The translations under genes and the position numbers were made by a program. Source: Porphyridium purpureum (taxonomy: Eukaryota > Rhodophyta > Bangiophyceae > Porphyridiales > Porphyridiaceae). From it: a stretch of 64,000 nt of DNA. This document shows positions 48,686-59,540 of the stretch, piece by piece. A model generated the notes under the pieces. It saw only the letters and a program-made list of their open reading frames with translations. It did not search any database and was not told the origin of the DNA. Every line of letters begins with the position of its first letter. The first letter of the stretch is position 1. The DNA lies in contig VRMN01000002.1 in NCBI GenBank assembly GCA_008690995.1, positions 2,170,001 to 2,234,000 of the forward strand, read 5' to 3'.

Positions 48686-51600
48686 GATTCCTGTTTCTTC
48701 TTCGCTCGACTCTCTTTAAATCCACACAGCGAAAGTCTCTTCCCGGTTTCTGCGTTTCCACAGAAAGTGCCGCGTCGCCCAGAAAATCATGCCGGTGTGT
48801 TTGCCCCCACGTCGGCTTTTATACGCGCTTTACGAGCTCAAGAGATCAAGTATGGCGCGCCACAGTTTGCTAGATCGAAACCTTTTGAATAGATATTTTG
48901 TTTCTGTTGAGAACTGTTTTTCAATTGTGGCCAGAAGGCGGATTTGATCCAGGAAAGACTCTTTACTTCTGCGGCATCCCGGAAAATACCGTAGCTTTTA
49001 CACCACAGTAATGAATACCGCGAGGCTAACGTAGTGCTTCCCTCCTCTAGATTACAGAGCAAAGTAGTAGAAAATGTGGTGAGATGATGATTTAGTGTGT
49101 GTTCCCTAAAGATGGCCATGCTCGAGCAATTGCGCGTGACGGAGCAAGCCGCTCGCTTGATCGCCCACTCTGCCCCACGAATGCCGTTAATTGATTGATG
49201 GTGAATACAGCCGATCATTCTATCAAAAAATCATGAATTACGCACAGCAAAGAGGAATGCGCTCATCGGTTGCTCCCATTTTCATCACGCTTTGTATTTG
49301 TTTCCTGCAGCATGAGCGGTTTCGAAACGATTCGTATGTATTTTCGTCTAAAATTGAAATAAAATAATATCCGAAGTCACATCGCGTCACGCAAGCATCA
49401 ATCCACGCTGGTCGCCCGAAACGTGCTTTGAATCGAGCGATTTCTATTCGTCAACTTGCGGGAGGAGTGAGCAAAAACGCGGCGCTTTCTTGATAATGGG
49501 CGGAAGACCAAGACAGTTTGTCGTGCAGAGCCGGCGTGAGCCTTCATTGTGAGGTGGAAGCTTCAACGGCTGGGTTGGATGGTGAAGAGAAGCGGAAAAT
49601 ATAACCCTGCCATGATGGTCAGCGGAAAACAACATAACTTGAGGTGGTGAGCTGTTTGGCCAGACATGGCACCAATGATGATGTACGCGTTTGGCCCTCC
49701 AGCGCAAGCGGTGTGTATATGCAGAGGCGTAAGATGTGTTCGTACGCTTTGAATGTGAAGTTGGGGTACGAGAAAAGCAGTGGGTAGGAAGTGGGTTTCC
49801 GGAGCACAATCGGTTGGATCATGGGGAGCCGGTCGCATGGAGCACAAGATGATAACGGCTCGAAGGGCTCTTGGAGCAGGAAGAAGGGTCGACTGTAAAA
49901 AAGATAAAAAAAATAACGGAATCGGGCACCGGAAGAAACGTGCGGTAACTAGATTTACAATGCAAGAATACGGCTGGTCCGTATGGCGTACTCTCGCTCA
50001 TTTGCATTATTTGTCTCATGATGTTTTCGTCAAGTGTGATCGTCGCCCATGCCACAGCGAAGGCTTCCCGTGAAGACAGCAAGTCACACAGCGTGGGATC
50101 TCATGAGGCGTCTGGAGAGCACGAGGTCACCAGCGTACGTGATCCGTTAGCAAAGTACGTCCAGTTTTACATGGAAATGAACGAGTCGCTTGCGCGACTT
50201 CGCAACTTTCCGGAGCGAGAGGAACAAACTGGTAGGACATACGAGGCAGCACGGCTCGAAGAGCAGCGCCAAGCATGGCATCTGGTGACGCACGTGCCGG
50301 GCAATTGAACTCTGCACAGCACGCGGCGCAGGAGAGCCATCTTCAAGCTCCTCGTGCGAGGGCAGTGCAGCATCAGAATCAGAAAGAAAAAAACTTTATG
50401 TCGCTACCGGCAGGAACTCGGCACGGCTTCTCCGCCAAGTGCCCGTCTCCAGTAAAGCTGTGACAAGCCGCCCCGAAGATCGAGTTTCAGTATTTTCTTC
50501 GGAGCTGGAAAGGGACAGGAGGGAATGGATTCGGCACTCAAATGTCTCGGATCCCGCTGGGACAGATCGCTCCCGCCGCATCTGAATGCCGCGTCCGAGG
50601 CGACTCGCAAACATGGAACTAATGTGGTTGCTGTCGCGGAAGATGATCATTACCTTGCTTGGAAATCACTGGATCCGTCAACACCTGCACGCGTGCAGGG
50701 ATTGTCTCGCGCACTCGGCACGTGCTACTGGCATGAAGCAGAACGCTGGATTTGCCGGTGATACCTGGTTCTTTTCGCCAATGTCCATCGAATCCCGTCA
50801 ACGGAGGCTATTGGTAATCATGGCCATGACTACATTTTCCAGCAAAAGGTCAGATGCCGGCGATCCGAGCGCAAGCTGAACGCCTGTGCCGGGCGATAGT
50901 GGTCCAACGACAGCAGGAGTTGGCGTCAATCCAGGCACTGAGGTGCTTAACAAATAGTTGCAACCGGCGCTGGGCAGCAATGCTCGCGATAGCGTCTTGG
51001 ATCCCACTCACGTTCATAATCAGATGGCAGAGATACTGAATTTCACCAAAACGCCTTTCGACAACAAGACATTGGACTTGTCGCTGACGCTGGTCAGCCG
51101 TGTACATTGGTCGCCGCACGCTAGGCTCGCATTCGGGGTGCGCATGCTCCAGCGCGCACGCGAACGAAACATGCCGATTCAGTGGCGAAATATGTGAAGA
51201 GCATCGTGAGGCTGCCCAAGCCGTGTCGCAAGGTGAATGTCATCATAGCAGTGAACCGCATCATAGAGCAGCAGCAGCTCTCGCTTTTGATGCAGCCCGA
51301 CCGCACGGCGAGCTCAGAGGGCGAGAACACGAAATTCGTGGTCGAACACGATGCCTCTGTGGATGCATTTGTATTCTACAAGCAAGTGGGCTTTTTCCTC
51401 CGTCAACAGCGTCTTGCAGCAGCGGTCGACCCTTGGAAAAACGTTCGTTCGCAAGCTTTGGCCACATGTAAAAGTGTGGCTCTCAAGGCGAGCCTGCTTA
51501 GCCGCGGCGCGTGGATTTGATCTGAGCGCCTGAGCCGTCTAAAAGTGCGGACAAAGGTCGCTGCCGCTTGCGAAGCGACCTCGGGCCTTTCGCATTCGTG

Positions 51601-51997
51601 CAGTCCATGGCTAAAAAGAGCTTCATAAGATCGCGGAGAAGGTCCATTTTGACACTACGCTTGCGACAGGACCGTCCCCTATCCAATTTGATCGCACGTG
51701 CGTTAGACTGCGCAAGCTTGGTGGGACATCTGCCGGGGTACCAGAACGGCAGCTCGCGGCAGAAGCTGAATTGGTTGGGCTTGCTCGTGATCGTGGTGGG
51801 GTCTGGTTCCATCATCCGCGGCAGACTCGGTGCGCGTGAAGGTTTGCGGCGCCGAGTCGGCGCTGTGGCTGGCGGATGGTCTTACACGCACACGTGAAAC
51901 AGCGCATACTAAATGCGTTGATGTACAAATACAATACACTTTAACAAAGATTTTGTAGCCATGCGCACGCCCGCACGTCTGGTGGCGACTCGGCCGA
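48686..51997. other. Gene-poor 3.3 kb, possibly holding gene remnants
   Basis: No confident gene. The left part (48.7-49.9 kb) is AT-richer with nothing recognisable. From about 50.0 to 51.5 kb several short plus-strand frames in different phases read like protein (for example QMAEILNFTKTPFDNKT near 51020-51075, and VEHDASVDAFVFYKQVGFF near 51340-51395), without a continuous frame or a family match. Confidence 0.4.
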
Positions 51998-54900
51998 CTA
52001 GTGCATGATGGATGACAAGCTGCTTGAAGTAATGTCCAAGCAGAGATTCGATGTTCCAATCAGCTCGCCACTGCTCGCTCGAAGAGGCCGCAGAAGCTGC
52101 AGGTACTGCTTGTTGTTGTGGTTGTAGATGTGGTCCACATTCCGCCCAGCGCGCGCGTCCATGTACATATTCAGCATGTTCTGTACCGCGGCACTATTGT
52201 TCTCACTGTTTTGATCCGAGTGCCGCGTACTACGCGACTCATCCGACGCATGATTCAGCCCAAGCGCACCTGTGTCCTTGGCTGTGGCATTCGTCGCAGA
52301 GTTCGCCCCTGTCGTGTTGCCATCGGGACCTATCGTGGACGGAGACACTTGCAGCACGTCTAACAATGACTCTCCGACACGTGGGGGCATTCCGTGAAGC
52401 GCCGGAATCGTGTCAGGGCCAGCACAACTGATGACGCGGAAAAAAAAGTCAGTGCTGAAAATGACTGCTCCAACTGAACTGCATATGAGATTGAAATGCG
52501 TATCATCCGGCGAATGTGGCGGCGAGGCCGTTGCCGACTGCGTGCGCGCTCGCTTGCGAACGCGCCGGTTGTTGGGATGCTGCTCTTGTGCTGCGTTGAA
52601 GCCCATGCCCTGGCGCTGCTGCTGAGTCGTTTCATTGTCACGCTTCTTGCCGGTCTTGCCAAACTCATCCGAGCCATCCGAGGTTATGGGCCCTGAGCTG
52701 CCGTCTCCCGCACTGCCACCCCCAGCACTGCCATCGCGGGTGCTTCCGTTTCCACTTCCATTTGCACTGAACGCACCAAAGGGGTCATTCGGCGCGGCTT
52801 CGGCGTTGCTTCCGGCACTTCCATTGCCGCTGCCACCGCTACCACCGCAGGCCTCACCCGAGCCCGCACGCGAGTTCTTCGATTCGGGATCGGAAGACGG
52901 CTGCTCTTGCGGCGATGACGGCTTCGAATCCTGCTGCTGCTGCTGGTGCTGCTGGGAATGCCCATGCTGGTGTTGCTTCTTGAGCTTGACCTTTTCTTCT
53001 TCTTTGGGACGGTGCGCCTGCTTGTCATGCACACTGTGCGACACTTGCTGCTTAGTGGCTGCCTCAACCTGAGTCGTCTTTGTCGCCACAGCAGACGATG
53101 GCTGGGATTCTTTGTGTTGCTGAGCTTGCGGTTGCTGCTGCGCGACCCGCTGCTCCTCACTATGCTCTTCCAGCCGCCCCAGCCCCTGCTGATGCTGCTG
53201 ACCAATCCGAGTGGGTCCAGACGACTCTGCTTTTTGCTTCATCGATTCGTTGGTTGGTTTTGAAGATGAAGTCGGTTTGTCCTCCTTCACTTCGCCAATC
53301 TTCGTGGCGCGCGACTCACCAACAGGGACCGCCGGGGCCTCAGCATTTGCTGTATGCCCAACAGCACTGACGCCTGCCTTTTGCTTTTCCGAAATGTCCA
53401 TGTCCATAACTTGTTGGTGACTGGGCACGGCAAAGGCATGAGCGTGGTCACGGACGCTAACATCCCGAAACATGGGTGACACGCCCGACGACTGTCGCGT
53501 CCATGCCGACGGACTGGTCTGAGGATTGTTAATAGATGGCGACCCAAACTCTGTGCAGGGTGAATAGTCGGCATACCTTGATGCCAGCATGGCCGAGTGC
53601 ATCCTTGACGTCTCTGGCTTTCCATTATGCCTTGCATAACCCTGCTGATGAGAATCGACTGGTGGCAGTCCGCCCGTCGAAGACGAACCCGGCATGTTGA
53701 GCATACTGTTTGCCGACGGATTAGGAGCCCAAGACATGCTAGGCGGCGAGAGGATACCCAGTCCCATCATGGGCATCTCGCTATATAACCAGCCCGCGTT
53801 CATCCCTGCCATGCCGCTCGGGCTCTCCATGTACCCGGCACCACTCGATGGCTGCAGCGGCATGCCCGTCAGGCTGTACGCTTGCTGATGGTGGTGAAGT
53901 TGTGGCGACGGTGACGCGGACTGCTTGTACGCGTGTGGAGGATGCTGCTGAGGTCGATGTTGATGATGTGAGCGAATCCGCGGTCCCGCGCTCCGAACTG
54001 GCGCGTCAAACACATCCCCTGGATTCCCACTCACAAATTGCGCCGCCGCGCGACCGTATGCATCCCGATGTACATACTTGGACGTGCCCGACGGCGCTCC
54101 ACTACCCAATCCCGCATACTCAAGCTCAGAGTCTCCAAAGACCGGGAACGAAGGAGAGACACTGCGCGGGTGCGTGTACGCATTAGCGATCGGCACATCT
54201 GCTGATGTCGTTCCGCGCGCGGAGTGGCGCGGCTGCGTGGTGTCGCCCTTTTCCGTGGATGATAGCATCGCCGACGGCCCCTCCATACCTTGACCCTGTT
54301 GAAGCGACTGACCGGGCGAACTATGGTGCATCTGTTGCTGAATTTCCTGCTGAAGTTGCTGCATTTGCTGCACCATGCTGAGCTGTTGCTGGTGGTGTTG
54401 CACCATCAGATTCAAATGGTGGTTGTTGTGGTTGTGCTGCTGTTGGTATTGGCGCTGCTGCTGCTGCTGTTCCTGTTGCTCCTGCAAATGCATGGTGCCC
54501 AAATGAGGATGCGGCTGCTGCTGCTGCTGTGGATAAGGCTGCTGAAAAGGACTTGCCTCGGCCTGATGCACCGGAGCGGATGATGACGCTACTCGCCCCT
54601 CTTGCGCGGCAACCGCATCTTCCACGCTCTGCCGGAATTCAGGGCTGGCAAGAAGTCGCGGCGCGACGGGTTTGACGCTCGAGCCGCGCGCAGCCGTGGC
54701 GGCGTCGGCGCGCAGAATCGTCTGCAAAAGCTTGTCGGTGAGCTCCTGCTTGCGGTTCTCAATGAGCTGCGCCTGCAGCTGAATCTCCGCTTGAGACAAT
54801 TCGTTCGTCTTGCTGTGCAGCCTGGCCATGAGGTGGTCCAGGCTCTTGTACCGGCGGAACGGCCACCGCGAGATGTTCCACTCGCGACACCAGCGCTTCA

Positions 54901-55036
54901 AAATGGTGACACAAACGCCCAGCTCCTCCGCGGCTTGCGGGATGGGCAACGAGAACGTGCGCGCAACCTTCTGCACCTCAATGCCGTCCCCGCTGCCTCC
55001 CCCCACCATCCCACGCGGCACCGACACGTCCGCCAT
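51998..55036 (-). CDS. RWP-RK transcription factor with Gln-rich middle and PAS-like C-terminus
   Basis: 1012 residues, intronless. An RWP-RK domain is near the N-terminus (about 20-75: IPQAAEELGVCVTILKRWCR, then ISRWPFRRYKSLDHL, where RWPFRR stands for RWPYRK). A coiled helix (about 78-110) and long Gln/His-rich, Ser/Pro and Gly/Ser/Asn tracts follow. The C-terminal part (about 845-1005) starts CSSVGAVIFSTDFFFRVISC and ends QYLQLLRPLRASSGELIGTS, NLCLDITSS, a pattern typical of PAS folds, with a long polar insert between. RWP-RK proteins (NLP, RKD) control nitrogen responses and gametogenesis in plants and algae. No PB1 domain is seen. The PAS-like call is from pattern only. Confidence 0.9.
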   Translation of the reverse strand: MADVSVPRGMVGGGSGDGIEVQKVARTFSLPIPQAAEELGVCVTILKRWCREWNISRWPFRRYKSLDHLMARLHSKTNELSQAEIQLQAQLIENRKQELTDKLLQTILRADAATAARGSSVKPVAPRLLASPEFRQSVEDAVAAQEGRVASSSAPVHQAEASPFQQPYPQQQQQPHPHLGTMHLQEQQEQQQQQRQYQQQHNHNNHHLNLMVQHHQQQLSMVQQMQQLQQEIQQQMHHSSPGQSLQQGQGMEGPSAMLSSTEKGDTTQPRHSARGTTSADVPIANAYTHPRSVSPSFPVFGDSELEYAGLGSGAPSGTSKYVHRDAYGRAAAQFVSGNPGDVFDAPVRSAGPRIRSHHQHRPQQHPPHAYKQSASPSPQLHHHQQAYSLTGMPLQPSSGAGYMESPSGMAGMNAGWLYSEMPMMGLGILSPPSMSWAPNPSANSMLNMPGSSSTGGLPPVDSHQQGYARHNGKPETSRMHSAMLASRYADYSPCTEFGSPSINNPQTSPSAWTRQSSGVSPMFRDVSVRDHAHAFAVPSHQQVMDMDISEKQKAGVSAVGHTANAEAPAVPVGESRATKIGEVKEDKPTSSSKPTNESMKQKAESSGPTRIGQQHQQGLGRLEEHSEEQRVAQQQPQAQQHKESQPSSAVATKTTQVEAATKQQVSHSVHDKQAHRPKEEEKVKLKKQHQHGHSQQHQQQQQDSKPSSPQEQPSSDPESKNSRAGSGEACGGSGGSGNGSAGSNAEAAPNDPFGAFSANGSGNGSTRDGSAGGGSAGDGSSGPITSDGSDEFGKTGKKRDNETTQQQRQGMGFNAAQEQHPNNRRVRKRARTQSATASPPHSPDDTHFNLICSSVGAVIFSTDFFFRVISCAGPDTIPALHGMPPRVGESLLDVLQVSPSTIGPDGNTTGANSATNATAKDTGALGLNHASDESRSTRHSDQNSENNSAAVQNMLNMYMDARAGRNVDHIYNHNNKQYLQLLRPLRASSGELIGTSNLCLDITSSSLSSIMH

Positions 55037-56154
55037 GACTCACAAATACCCCCAAAAGGCACGTCCAATCGCTCTACGCTGCGAGTCGCCTTTCCCCTCC
55101 CCCGCCTTTCCCTTCCCCCGCGGTTGCGGCGCGTCCCCCCCGCGTGGGCTTCCACGCTCACACGCGCTTCCCGTTAGCAGCACGGCACGCTTGCGAGCTC
55201 GTCCTCGACCTCCCTGTCTGCTTGCGTCGCGCTCCACCCTTTCCTCTCTTCCGCTCTGTCGCTCTTTCGCTATGCTCTCCTTTCTCACTCACCTCTTTGG
55301 TCGCGAATCGTGACGTCCGAGGCGGATGTTTTTCGATCGTTTGGCAGTTTCTCCCTTGCAGACGCGTGTGCATAGCAAAACGCGTGCTGCTCGTCGGGTC
55401 GGGCGCGTCACACCGCGCGCTGTTAAATCTTCCGCACCGCCAAGCCGCCGCCCTGTAAAACAGACGTCTTTTACTATGCACACGTGCGTGCGTGGAAGGG
55501 TGATTCGGCGAATAAGACGGAGGAGGGACGGGGAGGGCGGGGAAGTCAGGGCATGATCCCTTTTTTGCGGCATTCAATCTTCGCGTGTTTTGCATCTTTC
55601 CGGCTCGTAATGCCACATACGCACGCGCGATTATTGTCATTGCCATATACAGGTGTACACCCATTTTCCAAACGTGGCGCGTTCCGCATTGCAAAGGAAT
55701 GCGCGGAGTGGACGACGCCGCTCGGTACCGTGCGACACGCGCAACTTGGATTTTCCAGCGCTGTTCCACATGGAACAAGCGGCACGTACAGCCGACAGGT
55801 GCAGGACACCCGCACATGGAGGTACTGCTGAAATGCGCGTGCAAGCGCGCGTGCAAGCAAGCACGTGTAAACACGGGAACAGAAGGGAGCGCGCTGTACC
55901 TTGTTGGCGACCCGCACTGTACCGCGTAACGTGCGTCACTTGCAAGTTTCAGAACGCGTGCTGACAAGCAAGAGAAGGGGCAAGAAACCTTGCGCGTGAG
56001 AGAATGAGGTGGTGCGCGCTCACATTGTCAGCCGCTGTGCGAAGAGATGTGGGCAGACAGAGACACAGAGACACAGAGAGCAAGGGAGTGAGGCTTGGAT
56101 GAGCGGAGATTCGCAGGTGGGTACGCAGAGATTTCACCGCGCGCGGCAGTGGGT
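55037..56154. promoter_or_regulatory. Divergent promoter region, RWP-RK and 269-aa protein
   Basis: About 1.1 kb between divergent starts, with CT-rich sequence on the RWP-RK side (55205-55290), AGACACAGAG repeats on the other side (56053-56081), and CACTGTAC at 55915-55922. Overlapping frames on both strands in 55.3-55.95 kb show no recognisable protein. Confidence 0.45.
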
Positions 56155-56964
56155 ATGGTGCTAGGAGCCAAGCGCAAGGCGTTTGGCGGCGCCGCGCCGG
56201 CGCTGGATTCGCGCGCGATGACACTGGCGATGTGCGATGACGACGTGGCGGTGACCGTGACGGGATGCGCGTTTCCGTCGGAGCACGCGAGGGCAAAGCG
56301 CGCGCGCAGCGGCGCAGCGGGAGCGCAGGAGGTGCTGTTCGAAGGCCCAGGCGTGCGGGGCGGGGCAAGCGGCGCGGCCAGCTGGTACTCGTCCGCGCTG
56401 GTCGACGGCGAGCTGGGCAACGCGTGGCTGGGCGTCATGCAAGAGCTGCGCTGTGAGTTGCACTTGGGAATCGTCTCTGACCCGTGCGACAATTTTGACC
56501 GCGCGGAGGATGGCGTTCATGTAGATCCAAATATCTATTCCAGAGGCGGTGCTCCCGTGCAGCTCAGCGTGTTTCGGTATCCGTCCGAGATGCTCGCGAG
56601 CTTCATGTGCTCGGCGAGCCACCGCCTTGGGCGCGTGAATGCAGTGTTTGTCCCAGCTTCCCAGCTGCGTCCCGGTGCATGGATGGATGCGCTTCTCTTT
56701 ATTATGCAACAAAGTAGAGAAGGCGGCGCGTCGCTGCTTGTGGTCGTCACGTGTGTGGGAAAGCAAACCGAACAGCCAGTGCTGGTGGCACTGCAGCAGC
56801 ACGCCGCGCTTTCTGCATACGTGCGGTCCGGGCATGAGGTTGCCCATATGGCGCGTGCGGCCGCGAGCCGCGTAGGTCCAGTCTTGATGGAGGTTCCCAG
56901 GTCGTTTACCGCCCCGGTGCCCTGGCGCACGGGCAGCGTCTTGCATCCGAGGCATCAATTATGA
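56155..56964 (+). CDS. Hypothetical protein, 269 residues
   Basis: Starts at the first in-frame ATG (MVLGAKRKAFGG); an upstream in-frame TTG is ignored. The N-terminal third is Ala/Gly-rich with basic clusters (KRKAF; HARAKRARSG) that could be nuclear signals. The remainder looks globular (FRYPSEMLASFMCSASHRLG; GAWMDALLFIMQQSREGG; SLLVVVTCVGKQTEQPVLVA). I do not recognise a family. It is intronless, in a region where codon usage matches the other genes, and its leader is GA-rich. Confidence 0.65.
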   Translation: MVLGAKRKAFGGAAPALDSRAMTLAMCDDDVAVTVTGCAFPSEHARAKRARSGAAGAQEVLFEGPGVRGGASGAASWYSSALVDGELGNAWLGVMQELRCELHLGIVSDPCDNFDRAEDGVHVDPNIYSRGGAPVQLSVFRYPSEMLASFMCSASHRLGRVNAVFVPASQLRPGAWMDALLFIMQQSREGGASLLVVVTCVGKQTEQPVLVALQQHAALSAYVRSGHEVAHMARAAASRVGPVLMEVPRSFTAPVPWRTGSVLHPRHQL

Positions 56965-57321
56965 GCCCGCCATACGTGGCGGCGTACGAAAGCACCAACG
57001 ATTCCAAATAAAAACCGTGCAGTGCACGCTCGCGGGGAAGGGGGGGAGTTCCCGCTCTTTTTTTTATTCCTTGAAGCATGCACATGCGCAACTCGTGTCA
57101 ATACATGGAGACAGCGCCGGTTTTTTGGCACTCTCAGCAGGCGCCATGATGTCGCGCTCTCGACGGCCACGAGCCAACCCGACTCCTCCAAATCGGGCCT
57201 GTCAATCCTGGTGTTTGGTTAGCAATCAGATGCCCTCCAAACAAGACACGGACTGGCGCACATGGACCTCTCCGTCTACGTCAATGCAGAATACAGTTTA
57301 TGTGGAGACCGGCAGACCGGC
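56965..57321. other. Convergent 3' intergenic region
   Basis: Lies between the stops of the 269-aa protein and the PAK kinase, with a T-run at 57058-57066. No gene is seen. Confidence 0.5.
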
Positions 57322-58950
57322 TCACCCGGAGCCCTTTTGGCCCATCAGCTTGGCGACGCGAAAGATGGGCACAAGCTCCTTTCGGGGGCTGGCCGTCGCA
57401 ATAAATGGGTGCGCCATGAGCTCGGCAGTGGTGGCACGCTTAAGCGGTACGAGAACAAGACAGCGCGCCAGAAAGTCGCGGAACTCGGGCGACCATTTTT
57501 CCGGTCGGCGCAGCTTGGGAGGCGGGCTGGTCTGGATCAGTGTCAGAGCCTCAGCTGGCGAGCAGCTCAGGTTCGGAGGCTCCCACTCGGCGCACTCAAT
57601 GCCGAGAATGCCCAGCGCCCAAATATCGACCTTGTGGTCGTACGCGCATCGACGCACAAGTTCGGGCGCCATCCAGTACGGAGTGCCTACAAAACTGACG
57701 CGCTTGTTCTCTTGCTCGGTGAGCTGCGCGGCAAAGCCAAAGTCCGCAATCTTGATCTGTGCCGAGTCAGTGTCTACCAGCACATTGTCTGACTTGATGT
57801 CACGGTGAATGCGCCGCTGCAGGTGCATGTACTGCAGGCCCTGGATCACCTCCTTTAAAATGTACGCAATGTGGCATTCCTTGAGCCGCAGCCGCCGCAC
57901 GCGCGCAAAGTCGAGCACGTCCGTCAGACACCCACCTGACATGTACTCCATGGTGATCCACCAGGAGCCATCAAAGCGGAAGGTCTCATGGCACCGGACC
58001 AGGTTGCGATGCCTGAGCGTATGCATCACCTCTACCTCGGCCTCGAGCATGATGCGTTCTTGGTCTGTGGTCGGGCGCACTTTCTTGAGTGCGTAGATTT
58101 TGCGCTTCGTGCCAGATGGGTCTGTCTTGTCTGCGCCCTCCACCAAGTACACTGCACCAGAAGCACCTTCTCCAATCTTTTCGACGATGTCGTACTTGCT
58201 CTGCGGGTCGTCGTCTACGTACACCGGGGTGTCCGGCTCAACCTCTTGCTCTACCGAAACATCAGCCGAGCCGCGCATCAAGAGTTCCACCAGCGCGTCC
58301 TGTTCTGACTGCTTGGAACCGTCGGCCTTGGTGTTCTTCTGCCGATTGCTCAGCTGGCTCTCCATCGCGGGCGGAAGACCTTCAAAGCCAGTTTCAGACT
58401 CTGTGTCGTGTCGCACGTGCACTGCATGCTCGAGCATCTGCGGCGCACCGATCACATGACGATCCGGCTTGCCGCGCCGCGCGCTGCGCGACCCCTGCGA
58501 CTTGCTCTTTTTCAGCGAGTCCGATGGAGTGCCCGCGCCGGGCGTTCCAATGCCTGGCATGGTTAGTTTCTTGGGGGTCTTGCTCTTTACCGGAGTTGCG
58601 GGGCCTGGTCCAATATTGGAAAGAAAGTCAACCATGCTGTCACGTGGTACGTTCTGAAATGCGCCCGCTTTGTGCTGCTGCTGCTGCTGCTCAGTGGTGC
58701 TCTGCACATTCTCCTTGTCGTCCAGAGAGTTGGAGGATGCACCAGATACACCGGACGGCCCGTCCCACCGGTACGACTGCACCTTGGCATCAACAGTGAA
58801 TGCAGACTCTGCAGAGCTTCCGTTGCTGCTGTTCATATTTTTACCGGGGCCCTGACTACCGGGCGGAAACGCCCCGCTTCCGGCATTCGAACCGTACAGC
58901 GGGGCTGCTGGCTCCTCATCTTTTCTCCACCACTGGCGAAACAGTTCCAT
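57322..58950 (-). CDS. PAK: p21-activated (PAK/STE20-type) protein kinase with CRIB motif
   Basis: 542 residues from the ATG at 58950 (MELFRQWWRK). A low-complexity N-terminus with a Gln run precedes a CRIB-type motif (about 164-199: VIGAPQMLEHAVHVRHDTES, then GFEGLPPAMESQL) that binds GTP-loaded Rho/Rac/Cdc42. The kinase domain (about 253-515) has the glycine loop IGEGASGAVYLV, catalytic Lys in YALKKV, the PAK-signature catalytic loop HRDIKSDNVLVD, DFGFAAQL and the STE20-type activation segment GTPYWMAPE. All catalytic residues are present. PAKs relay small-GTPase signals to the cytoskeleton. The spacing of the CRIB His pair and acidic residues fits, but with one extra residue between the Asp and Gly-Phe parts. 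Confidence 0.93.
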   Translation of the reverse strand: MELFRQWWRKDEEPAAPLYGSNAGSGAFPPGSQGPGKNMNSSNGSSAESAFTVDAKVQSYRWDGPSGVSGASSNSLDDKENVQSTTEQQQQQHKAGAFQNVPRDSMVDFLSNIGPGPATPVKSKTPKKLTMPGIGTPGAGTPSDSLKKSKSQGSRSARRGKPDRHVIGAPQMLEHAVHVRHDTESETGFEGLPPAMESQLSNRQKNTKADGSKQSEQDALVELLMRGSADVSVEQEVEPDTPVYVDDDPQSKYDIVEKIGEGASGAVYLVEGADKTDPSGTKRKIYALKKVRPTTDQERIMLEAEVEVMHTLRHRNLVRCHETFRFDGSWWITMEYMSGGCLTDVLDFARVRRLRLKECHIAYILKEVIQGLQYMHLQRRIHRDIKSDNVLVDTDSAQIKIADFGFAAQLTEQENKRVSFVGTPYWMAPELVRRCAYDHKVDIWALGILGIECAEWEPPNLSCSPAEALTLIQTSPPPKLRRPEKWSPEFRDFLARCLVLVPLKRATTAELMAHPFIATASPRKELVPIFRVAKLMGQKGSG

Positions 58951-59540
58951 CTCACCCAACCTCACAGTTCACGGCGCCGCGTCCTTCTTCACGCCGCGGA
59001 TACCTCTTGTTCCTCTCGCAATCACAACGATGCAGCAGCTCTTCGCCAGCTTGAGCGGTCCGGCCGAGAAGCGCCTCACGTTCGTTCCGTGGGAACCTCT
59101 TGTCACGCGAGTCTTCTGCGTCCGACCGTGATTGAAGCAGGACACTGCTTGTCTGGCTGACTTGCTTCTGTGGCCCCAAACAAGCAAGCCGACTGCGTGC
59201 CTGGTTCCCTGGTCCCAGACACTCAGCTCGCGAGCGTCAAGGCGTGTTGAAGGTCTGCTGCCTTTATCCGTCCACTGGCAAACGCAAGACATGCGTGCGG
59301 AGCCAGAATCCGTGCGATCCAGCCGTGAGCACAGCGCGTCACGCGCAAATGTTCAAATTTTCAAACGCCGCATTTGAAACGGCCATCGTTGGGAGTACTG
59401 TTGTGGTGAGTAGGGTACAGCACATGGTCTGTGCCGGAACGTGCAGGTGGCGTGCGCGGGAAGAAGCGAATAACACGTGGGCAGGTTGGTGGTGGATGGT
59501 GTGCGTGAGAGAGAGGACAGTGTGGTTTACCGTGGGTGCC
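58951..59540. promoter_or_regulatory. Divergent promoter region, PAK and SAS-6-like gene
   Basis: 590 bp between divergent starts. GGTACAGCAC at 59405 resembles the recurrent octamer. The open frame upstream of 59541 is in phase with the SAS-6-like gene but looks like leader sequence. Confidence 0.45.

Noticed and set aside
59244-59540. Upstream extension of the SAS-6-like protein
   Set aside because: It would begin at GTG; the added residues are Cys/Trp-rich and unlike a SAS-6 N-terminus, and the ATG at 59541 has good context.
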